NCBI GenBank assembly: GCA_014381725.1 | Contig: JACNLC010000055.1 | Span: 1-64,000, forward strand | Length of the DNA stretch: 64,000 nucleotides | Direction of reading: 5' to 3' | Origin: Fidelibacterota bacterium | Lineage (GTDB): Bacteria; Fidelibacterota; Marinisomatia; SCGC-AAA003-L08; JACNLC01 | Shown: one piece after another, positions 29,790 through 39,604 of the stretch | How the letters are laid out: each line of letters begins with the position of its first letter | Numbering within the stretch: the first letter of the stretch is position 1 | Notes under the pieces: model-generated | Seen by the model: only the letters and a program-made list of their open reading frames with translations | Database searches by the model: none | What the model was told of the DNA's origin: nothing | Position numbers and translations under genes: made by a program

Positions 29790-31019
29790 CTATAATTCAT
29801 CCTTTAAATATAGTTGGACTTGTTCGATTCGTCTAGCTGATGCTTTCTTAATGATGACTTGTCCAATATTCAAAAATAAATGTTCACCTTTATTCGGAAT
29901 TCGACCTAGTTCGTTAATCAAATATCCTGCTAGTGTTTCATAATCTCCATCTGGGATTATGTTACCGTGTAAATCATTGAATGCGTCACATTCAATTTTT
30001 GCGTTAGCGATAATTGATCCATCATCTAGAACTTCAGTTTTGTAATCGTCAGATTCATCCGAATCAAACTCATCTTCAAATTCACCGAAGAGTTCTTCAA
30101 ATAAATCTTCAGCAGTAACAAGTCCTGCAGTACCGCCGTGTTCATCCAAAACTATTGCTAAAGCGTGGTGAGCAGTTTGAAATTTCATCAAAGTATCTTT
30201 AGCAGATTTTGTATAGGGGATGTAGGGTACTGGGTGAATAATATCCTTTATATTTTTGGGGGATTTAAATAAATCATATAGATAGATTATTCCTGTAATA
30301 TTGTCAATATCACCATTGTAAACTGGAATTTTGGAATGGCCAGAATCTATTATTTTGTGAAGGATATCTTTCAAAGAATCATTATTAGAAACTGCAGATA
30401 TTTCAGTCCTCGGAGTCATAGCATCTGAAACTGTACTTTCGCTAAATTCGAATACATTTGAAATCAATTCTCGTTGGTCTTCTTCCATAGCTTCAGGTAG
30501 AACATCAGCTTGTTCATACAAATTTTGTAAATCATCTCGTTCTTGTTCTTGCGAAACTGTAGTTTTAGTTGGTGTTTCCGCTATTTTCATCCAGCCAGCT
30601 TTTTTTAGTAAAAAGTTTATTGGATAAAATATTATACCAAAAAAATACAAACCTGGTGATAGAATTAAGAGAGATATATTGGAAAATTCTCTTACAATAC
30701 TCTTTGGAAGTATTTCACCAACCAACAGAATAATAAGAGAAATAATGGATATAATCACTATTGGATGAAGATTCCATTCAAGTAAGAAAACTGTACCAAA
30801 AGATGTAGCAATAATATTAGATATATTTGTGCCAATAAGAATAGTAATAAGATACTCTTCTTTGTTTAGCAATGTTGAAAACGCTAATCGAGCACTTCGT
30901 TTTTTTTGCTTTATCCATACTTTCATCTGTAACTTATTAGCGGATATTAAAGCAATTTCCGCTGCAGTAAAGAGAATAGATAGGATAAGCCCTAAAAGAG
31001 CTAAATTTAAAGGTAGCAT
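29790..31019 (-). CDS. CNNM/CorC (HlyC) family membrane protein with CBS pair
   Basis: N-terminal TM domain AAEIALISANKLQ; CBS region DAMTPRTEISAVSNNDSLKDILHKIIDSGHSKIPVYNGDIDNITGIIYLYDLF; VLDEHGGTAGLVTAEDLFEELFGEFEDEFD. ATG at 31019 preferred. Confidence 0.88.
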   Translation of the reverse strand: MLPLNLALLGLILSILFTAAEIALISANKLQMKVWIKQKKRSARLAFSTLLNKEEYLITILIGTNISNIIATSFGTVFLLEWNLHPIVIISIISLIILLVGEILPKSIVREFSNISLLILSPGLYFFGIIFYPINFLLKKAGWMKIAETPTKTTVSQEQERDDLQNLYEQADVLPEAMEEDQRELISNVFEFSESTVSDAMTPRTEISAVSNNDSLKDILHKIIDSGHSKIPVYNGDIDNITGIIYLYDLFKSPKNIKDIIHPVPYIPYTKSAKDTLMKFQTAHHALAIVLDEHGGTAGLVTAEDLFEELFGEFEDEFDSDESDDYKTEVLDDGSIIANAKIECDAFNDLHGNIIPDGDYETLAGYLINELGRIPNKGEHLFLNIGQVIIKKASARRIEQVQLYLKDEL

Positions 31020-31066
31020 AATATGAAAATTGCACTCATTTGTATAGGTAAAATTAGAAAGATTTA

Positions 31067-31969
31067 ATGAACATTTCAAAGATTAAGATTACAAATAAAA
31101 TTACAGAACAACAAAATCCAAATAGCATCAATCTTGATAATCTCTCGATTAATGAAGTTATAAAATTGATAAATGAAGAAGATAAAAGTGTAGCTTTTTC
31201 TGTGGAAAAAGTTCTACCTCAAGTAACTGAACTTATAGAAAAAGTGATTATTTGTTTACAAAATAATGGACGACTATTTTATATTGGCTCAGGAACGAGT
31301 GGGAGATTGGGAGTTTTAGACGCATCTGAATGCCCGCCGACATTTTCTACAAACCCTGAGATGGTTCAGGGAATTATTGCCGGTGGATATGGTGCTTTAG
31401 TTAAATCTATTGAAGGTGCAGAGGATAATCCTAAAGACGGAGCTAGAACGATTGTAAACAACAAAATTACTGAAAACGATGTAGTTATTGGAATTACAGC
31501 TAGTAGTAACACTCCATTTGTTATCGGCGCCCTAGAACAAGCAAAACAGTTTAATGCTGTTACAGGACTAATTATTTGCAATAAACCACCTAAACTTGAT
31601 TTTGTGGATGTAGTAATTCCAGTAATTGCTGGTCCAGAAGTAGTAACTGGCTCAACTCGCATGAAAGCTGGAACTGCAACTAAAATGATTCTAAATATGA
31701 TAACCACAACTACAATGGTAAAATTGAATAAAACTTATGGCAATTTAATGGTAGATTTGAAAGCATCTAATAATAAGTTATGGGAGAGAGGGACAAGAAT
31801 TATTTCTTATCTAACCGGTTTACCTCCAGATGAAGCTCTAAAATTTCTCAAAGAAGCCAATGGAGAAGTCAAAACAGCGATTGTTATGAGTAAACTACAA
31901 ACTAACTACAATAAAGCAAAGCAATTACTTGATAACGCTCAGGGAAGTTTGAGAAAAGTTATTGACTAA
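31067..31969 (+). CDS. murQ: N-acetylmuramic acid 6-phosphate etherase
   Basis: GRLFYIGSGTSGRLGVLDASECPPTF, IAGGYGALVKSIEGAEDN, VTGSTRMKAGTATKMILNMITT. Confidence 0.93.
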   Translation: MNISKIKITNKITEQQNPNSINLDNLSINEVIKLINEEDKSVAFSVEKVLPQVTELIEKVIICLQNNGRLFYIGSGTSGRLGVLDASECPPTFSTNPEMVQGIIAGGYGALVKSIEGAEDNPKDGARTIVNNKITENDVVIGITASSNTPFVIGALEQAKQFNAVTGLIICNKPPKLDFVDVVIPVIAGPEVVTGSTRMKAGTATKMILNMITTTTMVKLNKTYGNLMVDLKASNNKLWERGTRIISYLTGLPPDEALKFLKEANGEVKTAIVMSKLQTNYNKAKQLLDNAQGSLRKVID

Positions 31970-32174
31970 AAAAATATTAGATAGGATTTGATCTTCCTAC
32001 AAAAAAACGAAATTTGATTTTCGAAGTAGAAAACAAAATTACTAATCCCAACTTTCAAATCGGGGATTTTACTTGAAAGAAAAATGTAATTATTCCAATT
32101 AACAAACATTATTGTTGTTAAGCTGTTCTTTTTCCGTTAGATAGTGTTCATCAAACAGCATTAAATTCGCTCCC

Positions 32175-33980
32175 ATGAAAAATGACCACATTCGCAATTT
32201 TTGTATTGTAGCGCATATTGACCACGGTAAATCCACTTTAGCGGATAGATTACTGGAAATGACGCACACTCTTTCTAAATCCGAAATGCAAAACCAAGTG
32301 CTAGATGATATGGATTTAGAAAGAGAAAGAGGAATTACTATCAAATCTCACCCGATACAGATGAAATATCAACATTCAGATGGAAAAGAATATGTGCTTA
32401 ATCTTATTGATACTCCCGGTCATGTTGATTTTACTTATGAAGTATCTCGCAGTCTTGCAGCATGCGAAGGTGCACTATTATTGGTTGACGCTGCACAAGG
32501 TGTGGAAGCTCAAACAGTAAGTAATGCGTATTTGGCGATTGATGCAGGACTTGAAGTTATTCCTGTAATCAATAAGATTGATATGCTAAATGCTGATGTA
32601 CATTCTGCTGTTGAACAAATATGCGAACTGCTTGGATGTGACGAAGAACAAGTAATAAAAATTAGTGCAAGAGATGGAACAGGTGTTCAGGGGATTCTCG
32701 ATTCGGTTATCGAAAATATACCAGCTCCTAGAGAATCTGAAACTAAGGAAACTCGTGCTTTGATATTCGATTCTATATTTGACCAGTTTCGTGGAGTGGT
32801 TCCATATATTCGAGTTTTTGATGGTTCCATTGAAAAAGGAATGACAGCTCGTTATTGTGCAAATAATGAAATATCTCACGAAATTTCTGAAGTAGGAATT
32901 TTGAAACTCAATAGAAAACCTGTAAAACGACTAAACGCTGGTGAAGTTGGATATATCATAACCAATATCAAAGATGTGCAAAAAGTGAATGTGGGAGACA
33001 CTCTCACTACAAAAGAAAACAAAGCATCTAATCCGCTTGAAGGATATCGCCCAATAAAACCAATGGTGTTTGCTGGAATGTATCCAGTTGACACAAATGA
33101 CTATGAAGATTTACGAACTAGTCTTGAAAAATTAAGATTAAATGATTCAGCATTATCCTATGAACCAAATACATCAACTGCACTTGGTTTTGGATTTAGA
33201 GTTGGATTCCTAGGACCTCTGCATATGGAAATTGTTCACGAACGGCTGGAGCGAGAGTTTGGAATGAACTTGATAACAACATCACCGAATGTTAGATATA
33301 AGGTCGATATGAAAAACGGTGAGACCATCAGAGTCAGTAATCCTACTGATATGCCTGGAGTTGGTGAAATTGAGGATACATTAGAACCTTATATTCACGC
33401 AGAAATTATCACACCATCTGAGTATATAGGTTCAATTATGAAACTTTGCATTGATAAACGAGGTGAGTATAAATCTACAAATTATCTTACACAGACAAAA
33501 GTCCAAATGATTTTCGAAATGCCATTGGGTGAAGTTATTTACGAATTCTTCGAAAAGCTAAAATCAATCTCTCGTGGTTATGCATCTTTCGATTACGAAA
33601 TTATTGAAGACCGACAAGGAGATTTACAAAAACTTGATGTTCTGATTAACGGTGAAGTTGTTGATGCTTTGAGCTTGATTGTTCATCAAGACAATGCTTA
33701 TAAACAGGGATCAGCTTTATGCAAAAAATTGAAAGAAGTAATACATCGCCAACAATTTGAAATCCCAATTCAGGCAGCTGTTGGACATAAAGTCATTGCT
33801 CGCCAAACGGTTAAAGCTCTTCGGAAAAATGTAACTGCGAAATGTTATGGAGGAGATATTACTAGAAAACGAAAACTTCTAGAAAAACAAAAGAAGGGTA
33901 AGAAACGGATGAAACAAATCGGAACCGTTGAACTTCCTCAAGAAGCATTTTTAGCAGTCCTGAAAATTGATACAGATTAG
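32175..33980 (+). CDS. lepA: elongation factor 4
   Basis: IRNFCIVAHIDHGKSTLADRLLE, ERERGITIKSHPIQMKY, LIDTPGHVDFTYEVSRSLAACEGALLLVDAAQG; C-terminus KKGKKRMKQIGTVELPQEAFLAVLK. Confidence 0.96.
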   Translation: MKNDHIRNFCIVAHIDHGKSTLADRLLEMTHTLSKSEMQNQVLDDMDLERERGITIKSHPIQMKYQHSDGKEYVLNLIDTPGHVDFTYEVSRSLAACEGALLLVDAAQGVEAQTVSNAYLAIDAGLEVIPVINKIDMLNADVHSAVEQICELLGCDEEQVIKISARDGTGVQGILDSVIENIPAPRESETKETRALIFDSIFDQFRGVVPYIRVFDGSIEKGMTARYCANNEISHEISEVGILKLNRKPVKRLNAGEVGYIITNIKDVQKVNVGDTLTTKENKASNPLEGYRPIKPMVFAGMYPVDTNDYEDLRTSLEKLRLNDSALSYEPNTSTALGFGFRVGFLGPLHMEIVHERLEREFGMNLITTSPNVRYKVDMKNGETIRVSNPTDMPGVGEIEDTLEPYIHAEIITPSEYIGSIMKLCIDKRGEYKSTNYLTQTKVQMIFEMPLGEVIYEFFEKLKSISRGYASFDYEIIEDRQGDLQKLDVLINGEVVDALSLIVHQDNAYKQGSALCKKLKEVIHRQQFEIPIQAAVGHKVIARQTVKALRKNVTAKCYGGDITRKRKLLEKQKKGKKRMKQIGTVELPQEAFLAVLKIDTD

Positions 33981-34101
33981 ATGGAGTAGTGGAGAAGAGG
34001 ATCTGGTAGGAGATTTTTTGAGATTTATGTGTTTTCTGAATAATAAAATCCAAATATTTATTTTCTAGTTTCTAATACAAATATGCTATTAAACAAATAA
34101 A

Positions 34102-34827
34102 ATGAATCTAAACTATTCACGCTCATCTAGTTCAATTTTGTATGGAATAACTCTCGTATTTCCGCTTATGATTGTGTATGAACTTCTAGGTATCTACATC
34201 AATTGGAATGCACCTTATGAGTTACGAAACGGAGCAGATGCACTAATCCGTGAGTTTTTTCTAGTTTTTGGCCAATATTCGCAAATTGCGTATGGAATAG
34301 CATTGTTCGTGTTGTTGTCCATTATTGCTATAAAATATCGTCACTTACTCACAAACGGGCAAATGAAAATCCACTATTTGATGTTGATGATTGCAGAAAG
34401 TATTTTATGGGGATTTTTCTTGTTTGTATTACTTTCCCGAACAGGACAGTGGATGATGGCAATTCCGTTTGGCGGAAGAATTGTTGAAGAGTTATATCTC
34501 TCAATTGGAGCTGGAATTTATGAAGAATTATTATTCCGATTAACATTGATATTTGTCCTGACATTAATTTTTCACAAAATTTTGAGATTGCCAACGCATT
34601 TATCAGGTTTTATAGCTGTTTTATTTTCTGCAATTTTATTTGCGATGTTTCATTATATTGGAACTTTTGGTGATGTGTTTAGATGGAATACATTCATAGT
34701 TCGCATAGTTGCGGGTTTGTTTTTGGGACTTTTATTTATATTTAGAGGATTTGGAATAACAGCATATACGCATATAATTTATGATGTAATAGTTGTATGT
34801 TATCCGCTGTATTTTGCAAGAAATTAA
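34102..34827 (+). CDS. CPBP-family intramembrane metalloprotease
   Basis: GAGIYEELLFRLTLIFVL and AILFAMFHYIG motifs; multi-pass TM. Confidence 0.82.
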   Translation: MNLNYSRSSSSILYGITLVFPLMIVYELLGIYINWNAPYELRNGADALIREFFLVFGQYSQIAYGIALFVLLSIIAIKYRHLLTNGQMKIHYLMLMIAESILWGFFLFVLLSRTGQWMMAIPFGGRIVEELYLSIGAGIYEELLFRLTLIFVLTLIFHKILRLPTHLSGFIAVLFSAILFAMFHYIGTFGDVFRWNTFIVRIVAGLFLGLLFIFRGFGITAYTHIIYDVIVVCYPLYFARN

Positions 34828-34845
34828 CGAAACTTAGGGGAGCTT

Positions 34846-35658
34846 ATGTATCCGGAAATTATTAGAATTGGAAATTTTGTTATATCATCTTTTGGAGTTA
34901 TGATGGTTGTTGCATTTTTAACAAATAATTATCTCCTTCGCAAGGATATGAAACATTTTGGTCAAAATCCAGATGTAGCAGATGAAATTACTTTTCGTGC
35001 AGCGATTGGTGGCGTGTTAGGTGCTAAAATTTATTATTTGATTGAGAATATCCCATCAGGACACGCAATGGGTAATCTTAACGGATTATGGAATATTATT
35101 GCTGGAATATTTTCACTCGATGGCGGTAGGATTTCTTCTGGTTTGCATAATTTTGGGGCTGGAATGGTGTTTTACGGTGGACTCATAGGCGGATTGTTGT
35201 TGGTTACACTATACATCCGTAAGCAGAAATTAGAATGGTTACCTGTCGCAGATTGGGTTGCTCCGTATTTGGTTCTTGGTCACGGTATTGGCAGAATCGG
35301 TTGTTTATTAGTTGGTGATGATTATGGAGTTCCTAGTAGTGTTCCTTGGGCGATGGCATTCCCTCAAGGTGCTCCACCAACTACTATTCCTGTTCACCCA
35401 ACACAGGTTTATGAAATGATAGGTTATTTTCTGATATTTGCTTATCTGTATCGTAGGCGTTTAAAAAAATCATTTAATGGTGAAATACTATTTAAATATT
35501 TTGTATTAGCAGGAATTGTTCGGTTTTTTGTGGAATTTCTCCGAACCAACAACAGGTATATTTTAAATCTATCAGGAGCACAGTACATTTCGATTATTTT
35601 GATTATCATTGGCGGTTATCATCTTTGGAAACATTTTCGGGTGAAACAAACTGTCTGA
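34846..35658 (+). CDS. lgt: prolipoprotein diacylglyceryl transferase
   Basis: GMVFYGGLIGG, HGIGRIGCLLVGDDYG, PVHPTQVYEMIGYF, RFFVEFLRTNNRY. Confidence 0.93.
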   Translation: MYPEIIRIGNFVISSFGVMMVVAFLTNNYLLRKDMKHFGQNPDVADEITFRAAIGGVLGAKIYYLIENIPSGHAMGNLNGLWNIIAGIFSLDGGRISSGLHNFGAGMVFYGGLIGGLLLVTLYIRKQKLEWLPVADWVAPYLVLGHGIGRIGCLLVGDDYGVPSSVPWAMAFPQGAPPTTIPVHPTQVYEMIGYFLIFAYLYRRRLKKSFNGEILFKYFVLAGIVRFFVEFLRTNNRYILNLSGAQYISIILIIIGGYHLWKHFRVKQTV

Positions 35659-35665
35659 AATATAA

Positions 35666-36541
35666 ATGGAAACCATTTCCTGTATAATTTGCGGTAGCAA
35701 TAAAAGTGAACCTTACATTAAGGTTACTGACCGTTTGAATTCTGATAGTACACAATTTCAAATTGTGAAATGCGAATGTGGATTTGTATATTTAAATCCT
35801 CGTCCTGAAGAATCAGAAATATCCAAATACTATTCAAATGATAACTATACTCCGCATCAGCAAAACACAGTTAACATCTTTGATAGAATATACAAGTTTG
35901 TTCAACTGTTTACTCTTCGGTGGAAGTATAGAAAAATATCAGTTTTTAAAAAAAGTGGGAAATTGTTAGATATTGGTGGTGGGCAGGGAGAATTTTGCAA
36001 TTATATGAAAAATTCAGGTTGGGATGTTTTGTTGCAAGACAACTCGGAACTTGCACGAGATATTGCAAAAAATAATGGATTAGATACAATTATTTCATTA
36101 AGTAGTATAGATGAAAACGAGAAATTTGATGTAATCACAATGTGGCATTCTTTGGAGCATATTCACGAAATTTATAAAACTATGGATTTAGTTAAAAAAC
36201 TCTTAGATGAAAGTGGGATTTTGTTAATTGCAGTTCCTAATATAGATGCACACGAACAAAAGTATTATAAAGAAAATTGGGTACCTTTTGATGCTCCACG
36301 ACATTTATATCATTTTTCACCCAAATCACTTAAGCAGTTCTTTTACAAATTCGGATTTACTGTAAAATCAGAAATTCCTATGTTCCAAGATACTCCATAT
36401 AATATTTTGCTGAGTATGAAATCCAAAGGGATATTCAGTCTTGCAAAAGCGGGAGTAATCTGGCTAATTTCCTGTATGAAAACTTTGACTAAAGGCGTAA
36501 ATCATTCATCTTCATTTTTAGTAATATGCAAAAAAAACTAA
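35666..36541 (+). CDS. class I SAM-dependent methyltransferase
   Basis: CIICG zinc-binding start, KLLDIGGGQGEFCNYM, FDVITMWHSLEHIHE. Confidence 0.82.
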   Translation: METISCIICGSNKSEPYIKVTDRLNSDSTQFQIVKCECGFVYLNPRPEESEISKYYSNDNYTPHQQNTVNIFDRIYKFVQLFTLRWKYRKISVFKKSGKLLDIGGGQGEFCNYMKNSGWDVLLQDNSELARDIAKNNGLDTIISLSSIDENEKFDVITMWHSLEHIHEIYKTMDLVKKLLDESGILLIAVPNIDAHEQKYYKENWVPFDAPRHLYHFSPKSLKQFFYKFGFTVKSEIPMFQDTPYNILLSMKSKGIFSLAKAGVIWLISCMKTLTKGVNHSSSFLVICKKN

Positions 36542-37497
36542 TTCTATTTCTTGTATTGCTATTGTTTGGATGCAAGTTTCTTCCAAAATCTGAAGGCAAA
36601 ATGAATCAAGTAATGGTTTTTGTTTCACCTGAAGATAAAATTTTAGTAGAACCGATAATTGATGAACTGTTTTCAGATGTGATTCATACACCTCAATCAG
36701 AAAAAATATTTACTTACCGTTGGGTTAATCCTTGGGAACTTGATGAATATAAACTCAGAACAAATTTATTGGTTATATCGCTTCAACATCCCATTGATTC
36801 GACAGGAGATAGGCTTTTTCATCGATTTACCAAAGCTTCATCGGCTGACCATCACACAATTGCTAAAACTGATATTTTTGCGAATGGTCAACTGTTTTTA
36901 GGATTATCAGGTTATGATGCGATTGATTTTGAAATTCAGACAAAAGCGAACAAGGAGTGGATAATCAATCAACTAAAAACCAATTATGATGCAAATTTAT
37001 CGGAATATGTATTTTCGAAAAAGAAGAATCCGAAATTGAGTCAACTTATTGACGAGAGATTTGGATTTACTATTGAACTACAAAGAGATTTCAAATTGAT
37101 AAAGGATGACAATTTACATCAATTTTTATGGATTGGCCGTGGAGTTCCTTATCGTTGGTTAATTTTTCATAAATTGTCTGATGATTTCTCTACATCTGAA
37201 AAATCGTGGAATGCTGTGGAAAAAATATTTGCGAAAACTCTACCAGATATTGAGATTAGTCAGGAATTTCGGTCACACGAAGACATAGAGATTGCAGATG
37301 AAGTTGTAAAAATGATTCGCGGACTTTATACACACGATGAAAGTCAAACAGGTGGACCATTTTTCACAATGATAATTCCAGAAGAAAATAGTAATAACAC
37401 AATTTTATTAAGTGGATTTGTAAATAATCCGGGACAACCAAAAATGCAATTAATTAAACAGCTTGAAGTTATTGCTAAAACCTTTAGTTTTAATTAA
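36526..37497 (+). CDS. DUF4837-like lipoprotein
   Basis: Signal with lipobox LLLFGC; family-like internal sequence WIGRGVPYRWLIFHK. Confidence 0.65.
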   Translation: MQKKLILFLVLLLFGCKFLPKSEGKMNQVMVFVSPEDKILVEPIIDELFSDVIHTPQSEKIFTYRWVNPWELDEYKLRTNLLVISLQHPIDSTGDRLFHRFTKASSADHHTIAKTDIFANGQLFLGLSGYDAIDFEIQTKANKEWIINQLKTNYDANLSEYVFSKKKNPKLSQLIDERFGFTIELQRDFKLIKDDNLHQFLWIGRGVPYRWLIFHKLSDDFSTSEKSWNAVEKIFAKTLPDIEISQEFRSHEDIEIADEVVKMIRGLYTHDESQTGGPFFTMIIPEENSNNTILLSGFVNNPGQPKMQLIKQLEVIAKTFSFN

Positions 37498-37542
37498 ATC
37501 GTTTTCCTTTTGTAAATTATAGTTTATTATTTTGAGGATAGT

Positions 37543-38001
37543 ATGAATAAAATAGCAGTTTTAATAGGTAGTGAGTCGGATAGAAAGACAATTGAAGCGT
37601 CCACTCCGTATTTTGAATATTTCGGTTTAGATTGGGAATTGAAAGTGCTTTCAGCTCATCGAAATCCTAAGGAAGTAGAAGAGTTTGCAATCAACGCAAG
37701 AGATAATGGATATGCAATTTTAGTTGGTGCCGCTGGTATGGCTGCTCATCTTGCAGGAGCGCTAAAAGCAAGTTCTACATTACCGATTATAGGAATACCA
37801 TTACCAGGCGGAATGATGGACGGTTTGGATTCATTGCTATCAACGGTTCAGATGCCAAAAGGAGTGCCGGTAGCAACGATGTCTGTTGGTAAAGCCGGTG
37901 CAATCAATGCAGCAATATTTTGTGCAGAGATACTATCAATTACAGATGAAGAAATTGCAGAGAAATTACTCCAGTTTAAGGGAAACGGCTGTAAACTATA
38001 A
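37543..38001 (+). CDS. purE: N5-carboxyaminoimidazole ribonucleotide mutase
   Basis: IGSESDRKTIEASTPYFEYFGLDWELKVLSAHRNPKEV, GAAGMAAHLAGALKASSTLPIIGIPLP. Confidence 0.95.
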   Translation: MNKIAVLIGSESDRKTIEASTPYFEYFGLDWELKVLSAHRNPKEVEEFAINARDNGYAILVGAAGMAAHLAGALKASSTLPIIGIPLPGGMMDGLDSLLSTVQMPKGVPVATMSVGKAGAINAAIFCAEILSITDEEIAEKLLQFKGNGCKL

Positions 38002-38894
38002 TGCTGAGAAAAATCCTTATAACAGGATCTTCTGGTCAACTTGGCAAATCCTTAATCTCTGAATTAGGTTCAGATTTTGAGCTACTTCCAACTGACTCTC
38101 ATCCGTTGCCAATTACCGTATCAGGGCTTCCTATAATAGAGATGGACATAACCAATTTCGATCAAGTAAAACAAATAGTAACAACATTTGCACCGGATAT
38201 CATCATCAATTCTGCGGCATATACAAATGTAGATGGAAGTGAAATAGATAAAAATGCTGCAAGAAATGTGAATGTTGAAGGATTAGAAAATCTCATAAAA
38301 ACGAGTTCAACAAACGCATATTTTGTTCAAATATCTACAGACTATGTTTTTGATGGTGAAAATGGTCCTTACGACGAGAATGCTCCAACATTTCCAATTT
38401 CTTACTATGGGAAAACAAAATTAGAAGCAGAAAATGTAATGAGAGGTTCCAGACGAAGAAATTTGATTTTGCGTCCTAATGTTTTATACAGTTCATCAAT
38501 AGATGATACCGCAAGTTTTTTCTCGTGGGTTTTTACACAATTGTCCGATAAGCAGGAAATCAATGTGGTTACCGACCAAACGAGCAATCCGACTTGGATA
38601 CCAAAGTTTGCTGAAACTATTCATCATTGCGTCGCGAACGATGTGGAGGGCATTTATCATTATGGAAGTGAGAACTATCTCAGTCGCTTTGATTTTGCAA
38701 TACAGATAGCAGAAGTTTTTGGGTTGGACATATCATTAATCAAACCAATAACTACGAACGAGTTGAATCAGACTGCCCATCGTCCAAAACATAGTGGGAT
38801 GAACCCCGGAAAAATCCAAAAAGAATTGTGTATTTCGATTTATTCTACAGAATTTTGTTTAACTGAAATTAAAAAGATTATGGAACAAAAATGA
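38001..38894 (+). CDS. rfbD: dTDP-4-dehydrorhamnose reductase
   Basis: ILITGSSGQLGKSL, INSAAYTNVDGSE, QISTDYVFDGENGPYDENAPTFPISYYGKTKLEAE. Confidence 0.9.
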   Translation: MLRKILITGSSGQLGKSLISELGSDFELLPTDSHPLPITVSGLPIIEMDITNFDQVKQIVTTFAPDIIINSAAYTNVDGSEIDKNAARNVNVEGLENLIKTSSTNAYFVQISTDYVFDGENGPYDENAPTFPISYYGKTKLEAENVMRGSRRRNLILRPNVLYSSSIDDTASFFSWVFTQLSDKQEINVVTDQTSNPTWIPKFAETIHHCVANDVEGIYHYGSENYLSRFDFAIQIAEVFGLDISLIKPITTNELNQTAHRPKHSGMNPGKIQKELCISIYSTEFCLTEIKKIMEQK

Positions 38895-39604
38895 AATCAA
38901 TAATAATATCTCCGACATATAACGAGAGAAAAAACATAGACGAACTTCTTCGTCAGATTTATGCAAGTAATCCGGATATTCATATTTTATTTGTTGATGA
39001 TAATTCTCCAGATGGAACAGGGGAATACATCCGTGAGTTAACAGAAAAAGATGATAAAATCCACTTGATTCAACGAAGTGGAAAATTGGGATTAGGGACG
39101 GCTTATTGCAAAGGATTTCAATGGGCATTAGATAATGGCTACGACAAAATGATCCAAATGGATGCCGATTTATCTCATAACCCAGCTGATGTTCCCATAC
39201 TTATAAAGACATCTATGGAAAATGATTTGGTGATTGGAAGTCGTTATATAAGTGGGATCAATGTTGTTAACTGGCCAATGCGCAGGCTGATTCTGAGTTA
39301 TTTGGCGAATATGTACGCTAGATTTATTATCGGATTACCGATTAAGGATGGAACAGGTGGATTTAAGTGTTTTAACAGAAGTGTGCTTGAAAATATTGAT
39401 TTAACAAAAATCAAATCTGAAGGCTATTCTTTCCAGATTGAAATGAACTTTTTAGCTTGGATGAAAAAGTTTACAATCAAAGAAATTCCGATTATATTTA
39501 ATGATAGAACTGTCGGTGAATCAAAGATGTCCAAACGGATCGTTCGAGAGGCAATTTGGATGGTTCCAAAGCTGAAACTAAAAAAGATATTCCGGAGAAT
39601 ATGA
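38891..39604 (+). CDS. polyprenol monophosphomannose synthase-like GT2
   Basis: IISPTYNERKNIDELL, ILFVDDNSPDGTGE, MIQMDADLSHNPADVP, DGTGGFKCFNRSVLE. Confidence 0.88.
   Translation: MKSIIISPTYNERKNIDELLRQIYASNPDIHILFVDDNSPDGTGEYIRELTEKDDKIHLIQRSGKLGLGTAYCKGFQWALDNGYDKMIQMDADLSHNPADVPILIKTSMENDLVIGSRYISGINVVNWPMRRLILSYLANMYARFIIGLPIKDGTGGFKCFNRSVLENIDLTKIKSEGYSFQIEMNFLAWMKKFTIKEIPIIFNDRTVGESKMSKRIVREAIWMVPKLKLKKIFRRI

Noticed and set aside
32044-32068. Possible terminator after murQ (AATCCC...GGGATT)
   Set aside because: Only a 6-bp stem with a long loop and short T-run; too weak to list as a feature.
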